Positions 49,143 through 57,899 of a DNA stretch of 64,000 bases are shown in pieces. Each line of letters starts with the position of its first letter. Position 1 is the stretch's first letter. The notes beneath the pieces were generated by a model that did not search any database, was not told where the DNA came from, and saw only the letters and a list, made by a program, of their open reading frames with translations. Source of the stretch: Alphaproteobacteria bacterium (GTDB lineage Bacteria > Pseudomonadota > Alphaproteobacteria > Rhodospirillales > Rhodospirillaceae); assembly GCA_030604885.1 (NCBI GenBank), contig JAUVUZ010000003.1:111603-175602 (forward strand), in the 5' to 3' direction. Made by a program: the position numbers and the translations under genes.

Positions 49143-49793
49143 GAGTGTGTCCTCCTGAATCGTTTACGGCTGTGGGGACCGGCCCCGGGGGCCGCGTCCT
49201 CTGGGGGCAAACGAACCCTGTCCGGCAGGGTTCCCCGGCGCGGTGACCGGATTCCGGGCAAAACCGGCAACGACGGAGTTCCCGCCGCGCGCGAGTCGCA
49301 CGCCGCGTTTCGGCCTACCCCGGCGGAGGGGCGGGCGGCGGCGGCGGGTGGCGCAACCGGGGGTGGGGCGCCACCCGGCCGATCCGCAGCCCGGCGGCGC
49401 GATGCAGTCTCGCGCGGGTTGAAAGGGATTTCCGCGATTGCATCCCGCAGAGGGGCTGTAGTATCTTCCAAGACAACGAAATCCCGGATGTTGGTTGAAG
49501 TGTTCCACTATGTGGGGCTTTTCTGTCTTCCGGGAGGCCGACGGGGAGGCGCTTGTACCCGCGGTTTCAATCAGCGCCTGATAATTCACGATGTTCCCCG
49601 CGCGTTTGCCGGTTTTACTTTGGCGCCGGGTAGGGGAACCGGGTGTGGGTTTCGTCCGGGACGGGGGCGCCGGGCATCCGAAGCGGGGTTTGCCGCCGCT
49701 GCGGGCGGCAGGATCCGCGCAATCGCTCCTTCGGCGTAGGTGGCGCCCCCCGGCGGGGCGTCCAAGGATCAAGCAAGAACGAGGAGGAAAGCA
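49143..49793. other. Non-coding region of 651 bp upstream of TRAP operon
   Basis: No convincing gene on either strand. It holds an imperfect long hairpin at 49401-49444 (GATGCA, CGCG with CGCG, TGCATC), a GTTCCAC-N3-GTGGG motif at 49502-49516 and less GC-rich stretches near 49460-49620 that may carry the promoter of the TRAP operon. The minus-strand promoter of the BON gene must also lie here. Confidence 0.7.
49502..49516. promoter_or_regulatory. Shared motif GTTCCAC-N3-GTGGG, copy 1
   Basis: Near-palindromic motif about 280 bp before the first TRAP binding-protein gene. An identical pattern with the same spacing lies on the iclR promoter (61994-62008). It is a candidate site for the IclR regulator encoded at 62093. 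Confidence 0.5.
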
Positions 49794-50780
49794 ATGAACA
49801 AACCCGTGGCCCTCGCGCTCGCCGGCGCGATGATGCTCGGCCTCGGCGCGCCCGCGATGGCGGCGCCGAAGACGGTGGTGCTCGAAGTCGCCTTCAACCA
49901 GCCGGAAAGCCATCCGCAGTTCCAGGCGATGAAGAAGATGGGCGAGGCGCTGAAGGAGCGCACCGGCGGCCGCTACGCCATCGAGGTGTTCCCGAACGAG
50001 CTGCTCGGCGCGCAGAAGGAAACCGTGGAAATGGTGCAGACCGGCACCATCGCCATGTCGATCACCGCCGGTTCGCTGCTCGAAAGCTGGAACCCGGATT
50101 TCTCGGTGTTCAACCTGCCCTACATGTTCACCAGCGTCGAACAGCAGAAGCGGGTGGTCAACGATCCGGAGATCGTCGGCAAGCTCTACAACTCGATCGC
50201 CGACAAGGGCGTGACGGTGCTCGCCGCGTTCCACGGCGGCGTGCGCAACGTCTACCTCAAGAAGGGCCCGGTGAAGACCCCGGCCGATCTCGCGGGCCTC
50301 AAGGTCCGGGTGATGCAGTCCGACACCAACATCAAGATGCTCAACATGATGGGCGGCTCGGGCATTTCCATGGGCCAGGGCGAGGTTTACACCGCGATCC
50401 AGACCGGCGTGCTCGACGGCGGCGAGAACAACGAAATCGTGTTCTCCTCGCTCAAGCAGGTGGAAGTGGCGCCCTACTACTCCTACACCCGCCACCTGAT
50501 GATGCCCGACTACCTCGTCGTCAACACCGCGCTCTACAACAAGATGCCCGACGACGTGAAGGCGATCTTCAAGGAAGAGCTGGCGAAGGCGGTGGACCTC
50601 GAGTTCAAGCTGTTCGCCGACGCGGTGGCGAAGTCGAAGGCCGACGCCGAGAAGGCCGGCGGCAAGTTCTCGGAAGCCGACGTGATGGCGTTCCAGAAGG
50701 CCGTCGCGCCGCTCACCGAGGAAAAGCTCACCTCCCCGGTGACCAAGGAAATCTACGCCAAGATCAAGGCGCTGAAGTAG
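49794..50780 (+). CDS. dctP: TRAP transporter solute-binding protein, DctP family (system 1)
   Basis: Periplasmic binding protein of 328 residues. A signal peptide covers 1-23 (MNKPVALALAGAMMLGLGAP, cut after AMA). Family features are FNQPESHPQFQAMKKMGEAL, LKVRVMQSDTNIKMLNMMGG with the conserved Arg that binds the substrate carboxylate, and GEVYTAIQTGVLDGGENNE. Sugar-acid binding (glucuronate, galacturonate, KDG type) is likely from the uronate genes nearby. ATG 49794 follows GAGGAGG. A very strong hairpin separates it from the membrane genes. Confidence 0.93.
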   Translation: MNKPVALALAGAMMLGLGAPAMAAPKTVVLEVAFNQPESHPQFQAMKKMGEALKERTGGRYAIEVFPNELLGAQKETVEMVQTGTIAMSITAGSLLESWNPDFSVFNLPYMFTSVEQQKRVVNDPEIVGKLYNSIADKGVTVLAAFHGGVRNVYLKKGPVKTPADLAGLKVRVMQSDTNIKMLNMMGGSGISMGQGEVYTAIQTGVLDGGENNEIVFSSLKQVEVAPYYSYTRHLMMPDYLVVNTALYNKMPDDVKAIFKEELAKAVDLEFKLFADAVAKSKADAEKAGGKFSEADVMAFQKAVAPLTEEKLTSPVTKEIYAKIKALK

Positions 50781-50797
50781 TCCCTGGATCGAGCACC

Positions 50798-50823
50798 CCG
50801 GCGGCGGCGCGTGCCGCCGCCGG
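50798..50823 (+). other. Intercistronic hairpin, TRAP system 1
   Basis: Perfect 11-bp stem CCGGCGGCGGC / GCCGCCGCCGG with loop GCGT, 18 bp after the dctP stop. It has no T-tract. It probably stabilises the dctP message and lowers read-through to dctQM. Confidence 0.75.
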
Positions 50824-50853
50824 ATCTTCACCAGCCAAGGGCGGATCGCTTTC

Positions 50854-51360
50854 ATGGATCGGATCAAACTCTGGGCGGACCGGATTCTCGCCCTGTTCTG
50901 CATCGTGCTGTGCGCGGGCTTCACCGTGACCGTCGCCTGGCAGGTGGTGGCGCGGTTCCTGTTCAACAGCCCCGGCGCGCAGTCGGAGGAACTCGCCAAG
51001 ATCATGTTCGTGTGGCTGGTGCTGTTCGCCACCGCGCTGCTGTTCGGCGAGAAGGGCCACATGAACATCGGCATCGTCGCCGACAAGCTGCCGCGCAAGC
51101 TCAACCTCGCCTGCCAGATCGTCACCAGCCTGGTGATCCTCGGCTTCGCGGTGTTCATCCTGCTGCTGGGCGGCGTCGACGCGGTCAACCGCACGATCTT
51201 CCAGACCAACGCCGCGATGCCCTTCATCACCACCGGGCAGATCTACGCGGCGCTGCCGATCTGCGGCGGCTTCACGGTGTTCTACTGCGTCTACAACATC
51301 GTTCAGGACGTCAAGCGGTTCGTCGCCGACGGCGCGTCCGCACGCGAAGGGGAGGGCTGA
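50854..51360 (+). CDS. dctQ: TRAP transporter small permease, DctQ (system 1)
   Basis: Four-helix membrane protein of 168 residues, scaffold for the large permease. The segments WQVVARFLFNSPGAQSEELAKIMFVWLVLFATALLFGEKGHM match the DctQ signature. It ends 2 bp before dctM, with which it forms the membrane complex. Confidence 0.94.
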   Translation: MDRIKLWADRILALFCIVLCAGFTVTVAWQVVARFLFNSPGAQSEELAKIMFVWLVLFATALLFGEKGHMNIGIVADKLPRKLNLACQIVTSLVILGFAVFILLLGGVDAVNRTIFQTNAAMPFITTGQIYAALPICGGFTVFYCVYNIVQDVKRFVADGASAREGEG

Positions 51361-51362
51361 CG

Positions 51363-52673
51363 ATGTCGGGAATTGCGGCCGACGTCGGCCTGACCATGCT
51401 GTTCACGATTCCGCTGCTGCTGGTGATCGGCGTGCCGATCTCGGTGGCGATGGGCGTGGGTTCGGTGCTCGCGATGCTCGCGGTATTCAACCTCGACCGC
51501 GTCGCCATCACCGCCGCCCAGCGCACCTTCACCGGCATCAACTCGTTCTCGCTGCTGGCGATCCCGTTCTTCGTGCTCGCCGGGGTGATCATGAACAACG
51601 GCGGCATCGCCCAACGCCTGATCAACTTCGCCAAGGCGCTGATCGGCTTCATCCCCGGCGCGCTGGCGCAGACCAACATCTTCGCCAACATGCTGTTCGG
51701 CGCGATTTCCGGCTCGGGCGTCGCCGCCGCCGCGGCGATCGGCAGCGCCATCGGCCCGCAGCAGAAGGCGGAGGGTTACGACCCGCGCTTCTCCGCCGCC
51801 GCCAACACCGCCTCGGCGCCCTCGGGCATGCTGATCCCGCCCAGCAACATCTTCATCATCTACTCGCTGGCGAGCGGCGGCACCTCGGTGGCGGCGCTGT
51901 TCGTTGCGGGCTACGTGCCGGGCATCCTGTGGGGCCTGTGCTGCATGGGGGTGGCGCTCTATTTCGCGCGCAAGCTCGGCTACCGCTCCGAGATCCGCCT
52001 CGGCCTCGGCGACAAGCTGCGGGTGGCGATCGAGGCGATCCCGGCGTTGATGCTGATCGTGATCATCGTCGGCGGCATCATCTCGGGCATCTTCACCCCC
52101 ACCGAGGCGAGCTGCGTCGCGGTGATCTACGCCCTGGTGCTGTCGCTCGCCTACCGCAGCATCCGCCTGGCGCAGATTCCGGGCTTCCTGCTCGACGCCT
52201 CCAAGACCACCGGCATGATCATCTTCATGATCGGCGTGTCGTCGATCATGGCGTGGATCATGGCCTACGCCAAGATCCCGGGCTTCATCGCCGAGACCCT
52301 GCTCTCGGTCACCGACAGCCCGCTCGCGATCCTGCTGATGATGAACGCCATCATGCTGCTGCTCGGCTGCGTGATGGACCCGACCCCGGCGGTGCTGATC
52401 TTCGCGCCGATCTTCCTGCCGGTGGCGCTGTCGCTGGGCGTCGACATCGTCCACTTCGGCGTGATCATGGTGTTCAACCTCTCGATCGGCACCATCACCC
52501 CGCCGGTCGGGCCGATCCTGTTCACCGGCTGCAAGATCGCCGGGCTGAAGATCGAGCACCTGGTGCGGCCGCTGATGCCCTACTTCATCGGCCTGATGCT
52601 GGTGCTGATGGCGGTCACCTACATTCCCGCCCTGTCGCTCTGGCTGCCGCGCGCCGCCGGGCTGATGAACTGA
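51363..52673 (+). CDS. dctM: TRAP transporter large permease, DctM (system 1)
   Basis: Twelve-helix sodium-coupled transporter subunit of 436 residues. DctM markers are IPFFVLAGVIMNNGGIAQRLI, NMLFGAISGSGVAAAAAIGSAIGP, SGMLIPPSNIFIIYSLAS and IGTITPPVGPILFTGCKI. ATG 51363 follows the dctQ stop by 2 bp with GGGGAGGG-type site. A strong terminator follows. Confidence 0.95.
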   Translation: MSGIAADVGLTMLFTIPLLLVIGVPISVAMGVGSVLAMLAVFNLDRVAITAAQRTFTGINSFSLLAIPFFVLAGVIMNNGGIAQRLINFAKALIGFIPGALAQTNIFANMLFGAISGSGVAAAAAIGSAIGPQQKAEGYDPRFSAAANTASAPSGMLIPPSNIFIIYSLASGGTSVAALFVAGYVPGILWGLCCMGVALYFARKLGYRSEIRLGLGDKLRVAIEAIPALMLIVIIVGGIISGIFTPTEASCVAVIYALVLSLAYRSIRLAQIPGFLLDASKTTGMIIFMIGVSSIMAWIMAYAKIPGFIAETLLSVTDSPLAILLMMNAIMLLLGCVMDPTPAVLIFAPIFLPVALSLGVDIVHFGVIMVFNLSIGTITPPVGPILFTGCKIAGLKIEHLVRPLMPYFIGLMLVLMAVTYIPALSLWLPRAAGLMN

Positions 52674-52689
52674 GGCCGGGGACAAAAGG

Positions 52690-52727
52690 AAAAGGGGAGG
52701 GCGGCGCGAGCCGTCCTCCCCTTTTTT
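52690..52727. terminator. Terminator between TRAP system 1 and kduI
   Basis: 16-bp stem with one G-T pair (AAAAGGGGAGGG side at 52690-52705, CCTCCCCTTTT side at 52710-52725), loop GCGA, with six T on the plus side and A residues on the other. It can act in both directions, ending the TRAP operon and kduI/kdgK transcription. Confidence 0.9.
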
Positions 52728-52746
52728 CGTGAGTTGCGCGCAGGGG

Positions 52747-53580
52747 TCAGCGCAGGTCCTTCATCGCCACGTGGTCCATGTCGTCGAAGGTCTGGTTCTC
52801 GCCCGCCATGCCCCAGATGAAGGTGTAGTTGTGGGTGCCGACGCCCGAGTGGATCGACCACGACGGCGAGATCACCGCCTCCTCGTTGGACATGAAGATG
52901 TGGCGGGTCTCGGTCGGCTCGCCCATGAAGTGGATCACCCGGGCGTCTTCCGGCAGGTCGAAGTAGAAGTACACCTCCATGCGCCGCTCGTGGGTGTGGC
53001 AGGGCATCGAGTTCCACATGTTGCCGGGTTCGAGCGCGGTCATTCCCATCACCAGCTGGCAGCTCTTCACCGTGGCGGGCTGGATGTATTTGTAGATGCT
53101 GCGTTTGTTCGAGTTCTCCTGGCCGCCCAGGCGCACCGGCTCCACGTCCTTGCGGAGAATCTTGACGCTCGGATAGGTGCGGTGGGCGGGGGAGGAGACG
53201 AGGTAGAACTTCGCCGGGGCCTTGGCGTCCTTGCTGGCGAAGGTGACGCTCCGGGTGCCCATGCCGATGTAGAAGCCGTCGGTCTTTTCCAGCGCGTGGG
53301 CCTCGCCGTCGACGGTGAGCACGCCCGGCCCGCCGACGTTGATGACGCCCATCTCGCGGCGTTCGAGGAAATACTCGACGCCGAAGTTGTTGGAGGCCAC
53401 CAGCGCCAGCGGCTCCTCGCCCGGGCAGGCGCCGCCCGCGACGACGCGGTCGACGTGGCTGTAGGTGAGGTTGACCTTGCCCGGCTCGAAGAGGTTCTGG
53501 ATCAGGAACTCCTTGCGCAGGCGGTCGGTGGTGTAGTGCTTGGCGTCCTCCGGATGGGAGGGGTGGCGGATGTCGATCAT
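52747..53580 (-). CDS. kduI: 5-keto-4-deoxyuronate isomerase
   Basis: Zinc isomerase of 277 residues turning 5-keto-4-deoxyuronate (from unsaturated uronates) into 2,5-diketo-3-deoxygluconate. Metal ligands lie in CHTHERRMEVYFYF and the later His of WSIHSGVGTHNY. The start MIDIRHPSHPEDAKHYTTDRLRKEFL and the GPGVLTVDGEAH segment are typical of KduI, and the length fits. It lies 31 bp downstream of kdgK on the minus strand, so kdgK-kduI form an operon ending at the shared terminator. Confidence 0.97.
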   Translation of the reverse strand: MIDIRHPSHPEDAKHYTTDRLRKEFLIQNLFEPGKVNLTYSHVDRVVAGGACPGEEPLALVASNNFGVEYFLERREMGVINVGGPGVLTVDGEAHALEKTDGFYIGMGTRSVTFASKDAKAPAKFYLVSSPAHRTYPSVKILRKDVEPVRLGGQENSNKRSIYKYIQPATVKSCQLVMGMTALEPGNMWNSMPCHTHERRMEVYFYFDLPEDARVIHFMGEPTETRHIFMSNEEAVISPSWSIHSGVGTHNYTFIWGMAGENQTFDDMDHVAMKDLR

Positions 53581-53611
53581 GGCGTTTCTCCTTCCGCGCG
53601 GATATGGGGGG

Positions 53612-54574
53612 TCACGCGCTCGCGGTCACGGTTTCGGCGGCGCTGAACACCTTGGGCGTCGCCGCCTTCGGGATGATCGCGCCGCGATGGCGGACCACCG
53701 CCGCGGCGGTGGTGTGCGCGCGGCGCGCCGCCTCTTCCGGCGCGAGGCCGAGGGTGCGGCCGAGGATGTAGGCGGCGGAGAACGAATCGCCCGCGGCGGT
53801 GGTGTCCACCACCTGCGCCACCGTCTCGGCCGGAACCGTGGACACGGCGCCGCCGACGATCAGGGTGCAGGGCTTGGCGCCGTCCTTCACCACCACCTCG
53901 GCCTGGGGGAAGCGCTTGAAATACTCGGCGGCGTGGGCGAGGTCGGTGCCCATCACCTCCAGTTCCTCCACCGTCACCAGGATCGAGGCGGCGAAGCCGA
54001 ACAGCCGCTCGTAGAGGGCGCGGGTGGTCTCCTTGTTCTCCCACAGCAGCGGGCGGTAGTTGCAGTCGAAGTGGATCGCGGTGCCGCCCGCCGCCAGCTC
54101 GGCGAGGCGGACGAACAGGCGCTCGCGGCTGGCGGGCTTGAGCACCGCGATGCTGATGCCCGAAACGTAGATCGCCGAGAACCGGCCGAGGGCGGCGAGC
54201 AGATCGTCGGAGCCCTCGCACTCGAAGCACTCGCGCACCGCCGCGTCGCTGCGCCAATAGAAGAAGTGGCGCTCGCCCGAGGGTTCGAGCTTGATGATGT
54301 AGAGGCCGGGGCGCTTGCCCGGGCGGCGCAGCACCAGGTCGTCGGCCACCCCCTGGTCGCGCCAGAACTTCGCCATCGCGTCCGAATAGGGGTCGTCGCC
54401 GATGGCGCTGACGTAGCTGACGAACGGCCCGATCTCCTCGCCCAGGCGCGCCATGTAGGCGGCGGTGTTGAAGGTGTCGCCGCCGAAGGTCATGGTGATC
54501 GCGCCGTCGCTCCGCTCCTGCAATTCGATCATGCATTCGCCGATCATGGCGATGGTGAAGGGCTTCCGCTGCAC
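53612..54574 (-). CDS. kdgK: 2-keto-3-deoxygluconate kinase
   Basis: PfkB-family sugar kinase of 320 residues that phosphorylates KDG to KDPG. It has GECMIELQ near the start, GGDTFNTAAYMARLG for substrate binding, FDCNYRPLLW and the catalytic motif DTTAAGDSFSAAY with its Asp base. The start is GTG 54574 with GGAGG at proper spacing; the next ATG would remove the first strand. It runs divergently from a hydroxyacid dehydrogenase gene, with a candidate operator in between. Confidence 0.96.
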   Translation of the reverse strand: MQRKPFTIAMIGECMIELQERSDGAITMTFGGDTFNTAAYMARLGEEIGPFVSYVSAIGDDPYSDAMAKFWRDQGVADDLVLRRPGKRPGLYIIKLEPSGERHFFYWRSDAAVRECFECEGSDDLLAALGRFSAIYVSGISIAVLKPASRERLFVRLAELAAGGTAIHFDCNYRPLLWENKETTRALYERLFGFAASILVTVEELEVMGTDLAHAAEYFKRFPQAEVVVKDGAKPCTLIVGGAVSTVPAETVAQVVDTTAAGDSFSAAYILGRTLGLAPEEAARRAHTTAAAVVRHRGAIIPKAATPKVFSAAETVTASA

Positions 54575-54629
54575 TTGCGCCTCCGCTGCTGGTGACCCCC
54601 GGCGCGGGCGGCCGAAGAGTTCACGGACG

Positions 54630-54650
54630 TTGTTTCAGAATGTGAGACAA
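54630..54650. promoter_or_regulatory. Candidate operator upstream of kdgK
   Basis: Inverted repeat TTGTTTCA-N5-TGAGACAA with 7 of 8 arm positions matching, 56 bp before kdgK. Its right half on the minus strand, TGTCTCACAT, occurs again at 55851-55860. A shared regulator for the uronate genes is suggested. The rest of 54575-54868 holds promoter-like AT-rich sequence and no gene. Confidence 0.55.
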
Positions 54651-54868
54651 TGTATTCGTCGGTCGTTCGGGGCGCCTTCGTGTGTAGTCCACAAATACAC
54701 CCAAACCGAATATACGGGAGCCGCAAGCCCTGGTCCAGTGCCGTTGCCCCTTCGACGACGATCTCGTCATCGCAACACCTCCACGGATGCGGGACTCTCG
54801 TCGGAACTCCTGGACCAATTCCTGGGGAAGCGGTTACTATCGGCGCGTTCGAAACCGGGAGGGCAGCC

Positions 54869-55843
54869 ATGCGGCCACGCGTCGTCGTCTACAAGGACCT
54901 GCCGCCCGCGCAGCGCGCGCGGCTGGCGGAACGCTTCGACCTCACCTGCTTCGACGGCATCGACGACGCCAACCGCGCGGCCTTTTACGCCGCCCTGGCC
55001 GACGCCGAGGGGATGATCGGCGCCAGCCTCAAGGTGGACGCGCCGCTGCTCGCCCGCGCGCCGAAGCTGCGCGCCGCCGCGACGATTTCGGTGGGCTTCG
55101 ACACCTTCGACCTCGACACCCTGCGCGCCCGCGGCATTCCGCTGTGCCACACCCCCGGCGTGCTCACCGACACGGTGGCCGATCTGGTGCTGGCGCTGAT
55201 GCTGGCGGCGGCGCGCCGGGTGGTGGAACTCAACGCGATGATGAAGGCCGGGCGCTGGACCGAGAGCGTCGGCGAGGAGTGGTTCGGGGTGGACGTCCAC
55301 CACCGCACCCTCGGCCTCGTCGGCATGGGGCGGATCGGCCAGGCGGTGGCGCGCCGCGCCCACCACGGCTTCGGCATGGACGTGATCTATCACAACACCC
55401 GCCCGGTGCCCGAGGCGGACGCCGCGTTCGGCGCGCGCCACCTGCCGCTCGACACGGTGCTGGCGGAGGCGGATTTCGTGGTGGTGCTGCTGCCGCTGCG
55501 GCCCGGCAACGTCCGCATCATCGACGCCGCCAAGTTCGCGCGGATGAAACGCTCGGCGATTTTCATCAACGCCGCCCGGGGCAAGGTGGTGGACGAGGCG
55601 GCGATGATCGCCGCGCTTTCCGACGGCACCATCCGCGCCGCCGGGCTCGACGTGTTCGAGACCGAGCCGCTGCCCCCCGAGTCGCCGCTTCTGGCGCTGC
55701 CCAACGTCGTCGCCGTCCCACATGTTGGGTCCGCCACCGCCGCCACCCGCGACGCGATGGCGGCGCTCGCCGTGGACGGGCTGATCGACGCCCTCGAAGG
55801 CCGCCGCCCCACCCATCTCGCCGACCCGGAGGTGTGGGCATAG
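54869..55843 (+). CDS. D-2-hydroxyacid dehydrogenase, GhrB-like (2-ketogluconate/glyoxylate reductase)
   Basis: NAD(P)-dependent reductase of 324 residues. The nucleotide loop is GLVGMGRIGQAVARR; catalytic Arg is in NAARGKVVDEAAM, Glu in FETEPLPPES and His in VPHVGSAT. Likeness to GhrB/TkrA suggests reduction of 2-ketogluconate, hydroxypyruvate or glyoxylate. ATG 54869 follows GGGAGGG. It lies divergent from kdgK in the uronate cluster, so it may process sugar acids made there. Confidence 0.92.
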   Translation: MRPRVVVYKDLPPAQRARLAERFDLTCFDGIDDANRAAFYAALADAEGMIGASLKVDAPLLARAPKLRAAATISVGFDTFDLDTLRARGIPLCHTPGVLTDTVADLVLALMLAAARRVVELNAMMKAGRWTESVGEEWFGVDVHHRTLGLVGMGRIGQAVARRAHHGFGMDVIYHNTRPVPEADAAFGARHLPLDTVLAEADFVVVLLPLRPGNVRIIDAAKFARMKRSAIFINAARGKVVDEAAMIAALSDGTIRAAGLDVFETEPLPPESPLLALPNVVAVPHVGSATAATRDAMAALAVDGLIDALEGRRPTHLADPEVWA

Positions 55844-55850
55844 GCGAAAG

Positions 55851-55860
55851 TGTCTCACAT
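55851..55860. promoter_or_regulatory. TGTCTCACAT half-site, second occurrence
   Basis: The ten bases are identical to the minus-strand half of the 54630-54650 site and lie 7 bp after the GhrB-like gene, 240 bp before the alcohol dehydrogenase gene. The gap 55844-56100 is AT-richer than usual and has no gene; it probably carries the promoter of the downstream run. Confidence 0.4.
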
Positions 55861-56100
55861 AATAGAGCGTGTACTATTCAAGGTTTAGGGAGTGTCGATC
55901 GATGATTTCGCGTGGTTGTCCCTAATCATAAAGTTGTTCTGCTGCGGGACCGGCTCAACTTGACGCAGTCATGCGCGCCGCCGTATCCTACCGAAGTCAT
56001 ATTCCGCGCCGGGGCAAGACCCCAAAATAGCGTAGAGTTACCCAATTCCGGTAGCGACGCCGCATCGCTTCGATTGCGGCGGTATTCATGGAGAACGGTC

Positions 56101-57126
56101 GTGAAAGCACTCGTCTACGCCGCACCCGAGAAGGTCGAGATCCGGGACGTTCCCCCACCCGCTCCGCGCGCCGGGGCGGTCAAGGTGCGGATGCGCTATT
56201 GCGGCATCTGCGGCTCCGACATCGGCATCTTCGCGGGCAAGCACCCGCGCGCCAAGGCGCCGCTGATCCTCGGGCATGAGTTCGTCGGCGTCGTCGAGGC
56301 GATGGGCGAGGGCACCAAGGGCCGCTTCGCCAAGGGCGACCGGGTGGTGGCGTATCCGCTGCTCTCGTGCGGCGAGTGCCTGCCCTGCCGCACCGGCTCG
56401 CCGCACGTCTGCAAGACCCTGCGCCTGATCGGCATCGACGTGGACGGCGGCATCGCCGAGCACGCCTGGATCGACGAGGACGTCCTGTTCAAGGTGCCGG
56501 ACACGGTGTCCGACCGGGTGGCGTCGCTGATCGAGCCGCTGGCGGTGATCGTGCGCTCGATGCACCAGGCCAACTTCAAGCTGCTCGATTCCGCCGTGAT
56601 CACCGGCGCCGGGCCGATCGGCGTGCTCACCGCCCTGGTGGCCAAGCACTCCGGCGCCTCCCGCGTGGTGATTTCCGACATCGACGAGGCGCGCCTCGGC
56701 CTTTGCCGCGAGATGGGCTTCGAGGCGGTGAACGTGAAGCAGGAATCGATCGTCGACTACGTCGCCCGCACCACCGGCGGCGACGGCATGGACGTGGTGT
56801 TCGAGTGCTCGGGCGTCGAGAGCGCCGCCCTCGAGATGACCAAGCTCTGCCGCATCGGCGGGATGATCTGCATGACCGGCATCCACAAGGCGCCGCACGC
56901 GGTGGACCTGCGCGACCTCAACTTCAAGGAGCAGACCATCGTCGGCTCCCGCGTCTACACCAAGCGCGAGTTCGAGATGTCGGTGGGCTACGCCGCCCAG
57001 CTCTCGGCGGAATTGGAGAAGATCGTCACCCAGGTGGTGCCGCTCTCGAAGTCCGAGGGCATTTTCGCGATGATCGCCGACCCGGCGGTCAACACCGTCA
57101 AGGTCCTGGTGGACTGCGAGAACTGA
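56101..57126 (+). CDS. Zinc-dependent alcohol dehydrogenase (sugar-alcohol/sugar-acid type)
   Basis: Medium-chain dehydrogenase of 341 residues. Catalytic zinc ligands are Cys in YCGICGSD, His in GHEFVG and a Glu; structural zinc is held by four Cys in LLSCGECLPCRTGSPHVC. The NAD loop is GAGPIGVLTA. The start is GTG 56101 with GGAGAAC upstream. Relatives act on sorbitol, galactitol, L-threonine or L-gulonate-type acids. It begins the run ADH-kduD-dehydrogenase-TRAP and probably oxidises a sugar acid entering the KDG route. Confidence 0.93.
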   Translation: MKALVYAAPEKVEIRDVPPPAPRAGAVKVRMRYCGICGSDIGIFAGKHPRAKAPLILGHEFVGVVEAMGEGTKGRFAKGDRVVAYPLLSCGECLPCRTGSPHVCKTLRLIGIDVDGGIAEHAWIDEDVLFKVPDTVSDRVASLIEPLAVIVRSMHQANFKLLDSAVITGAGPIGVLTALVAKHSGASRVVISDIDEARLGLCREMGFEAVNVKQESIVDYVARTTGGDGMDVVFECSGVESAALEMTKLCRIGGMICMTGIHKAPHAVDLRDLNFKEQTIVGSRVYTKREFEMSVGYAAQLSAELEKIVTQVVPLSKSEGIFAMIADPAVNTVKVLVDCEN

Positions 57127-57137
57127 GGGGGAAGACC

Positions 57138-57881
57138 GTGACTCTCTTCGATTTGAACGGCAAGACCGCGATCGTCACCGGCGGCACCCGCGGCCTCGGC
57201 CGCGGCATGGCCGAGGCGCTGGCGCAGGCGGGGGCGAAGGTGGTGATCTTCGGCACCTCGGAAAAGGTGCACGAGGCGGCCAAGGAGATCGGCGCCATCG
57301 GCCAGGTGGTGGAACTGGGCGACGCCAAGGCCCGCGAGGCGGGCTTCGCCGCCGCAGTGGCGCAGTTGGGCGGGCGGCTCGACATTCTCGTCAACGCCGC
57401 GGGCATCCAGCGCCGCCACAAGTGCGAGGACTTCCCGCTCGACGACTGGGCCGAGGTGATCGAGGTCAACCTCACCGCGGTGTTCGCCCTCTGCCAGTTG
57501 GCGGGCCGGGTGATGCTGGCGCAGGGCAAGGGCAAGATCATCAACATCGCCTCGCTGCTGTCGTTCTTCGGCGGCTTCACCGTGCCCGCCTACGCCGCCT
57601 CCAAGGGCGGCGTGATGCAGCTCACCAAGGCGCTCTCCAACGAGTGGGCGGGGCGCGGCGTGAACGTCAACGCCATCGCCCCCGGCTACATGGCCACCGA
57701 CATGAACACCGCGCTGCTCGCCGACGCGGGCCGCAACGCCGAGATCACCGCCCGCATCCCGGCGCACCGCTGGGGCACCGGCGACGACATGAAGGGGCCG
57801 CTGCTGTTCCTCGCCTCCGCCGCGTCGGACTACGTGAACGGCGCGATCCTGCCCGTCGACGGCGGCTACCTCGGCCGATAA
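57138..57881 (+). CDS. kduD: 2-deoxy-D-gluconate 3-dehydrogenase / 2,5-diketo-3-deoxygluconate reductase
   Basis: Short-chain dehydrogenase of 247 residues. NAD motif TGGTRGLGRGMAEAL, NAAGIQRRHKCEDF (typical of KduD), catalytic Ser in NIASLLSFFGG and YAASK with Tyr and Lys, then APGYMATDMN. It reduces the KduI product to KDG. The start is GTG 57138 behind GAGGGGGAAG, 11 bp after the ADH stop. The pair kduI and kduD lie on opposite strands of the same cluster. Confidence 0.94.
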   Translation: MTLFDLNGKTAIVTGGTRGLGRGMAEALAQAGAKVVIFGTSEKVHEAAKEIGAIGQVVELGDAKAREAGFAAAVAQLGGRLDILVNAAGIQRRHKCEDFPLDDWAEVIEVNLTAVFALCQLAGRVMLAQGKGKIINIASLLSFFGGFTVPAYAASKGGVMQLTKALSNEWAGRGVNVNAIAPGYMATDMNTALLADAGRNAEITARIPAHRWGTGDDMKGPLLFLASAASDYVNGAILPVDGGYLGR

Positions 57882-57899
57882 CCACAAGGAATCCCTGAG

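Noticed and set aside
49488..49739. Small frame starting MLVEVFHYV before the TRAP operon
   Set aside because: No ribosome site, and the later part is Gly/Arg-rich without family likeness; the region looks regulatory.
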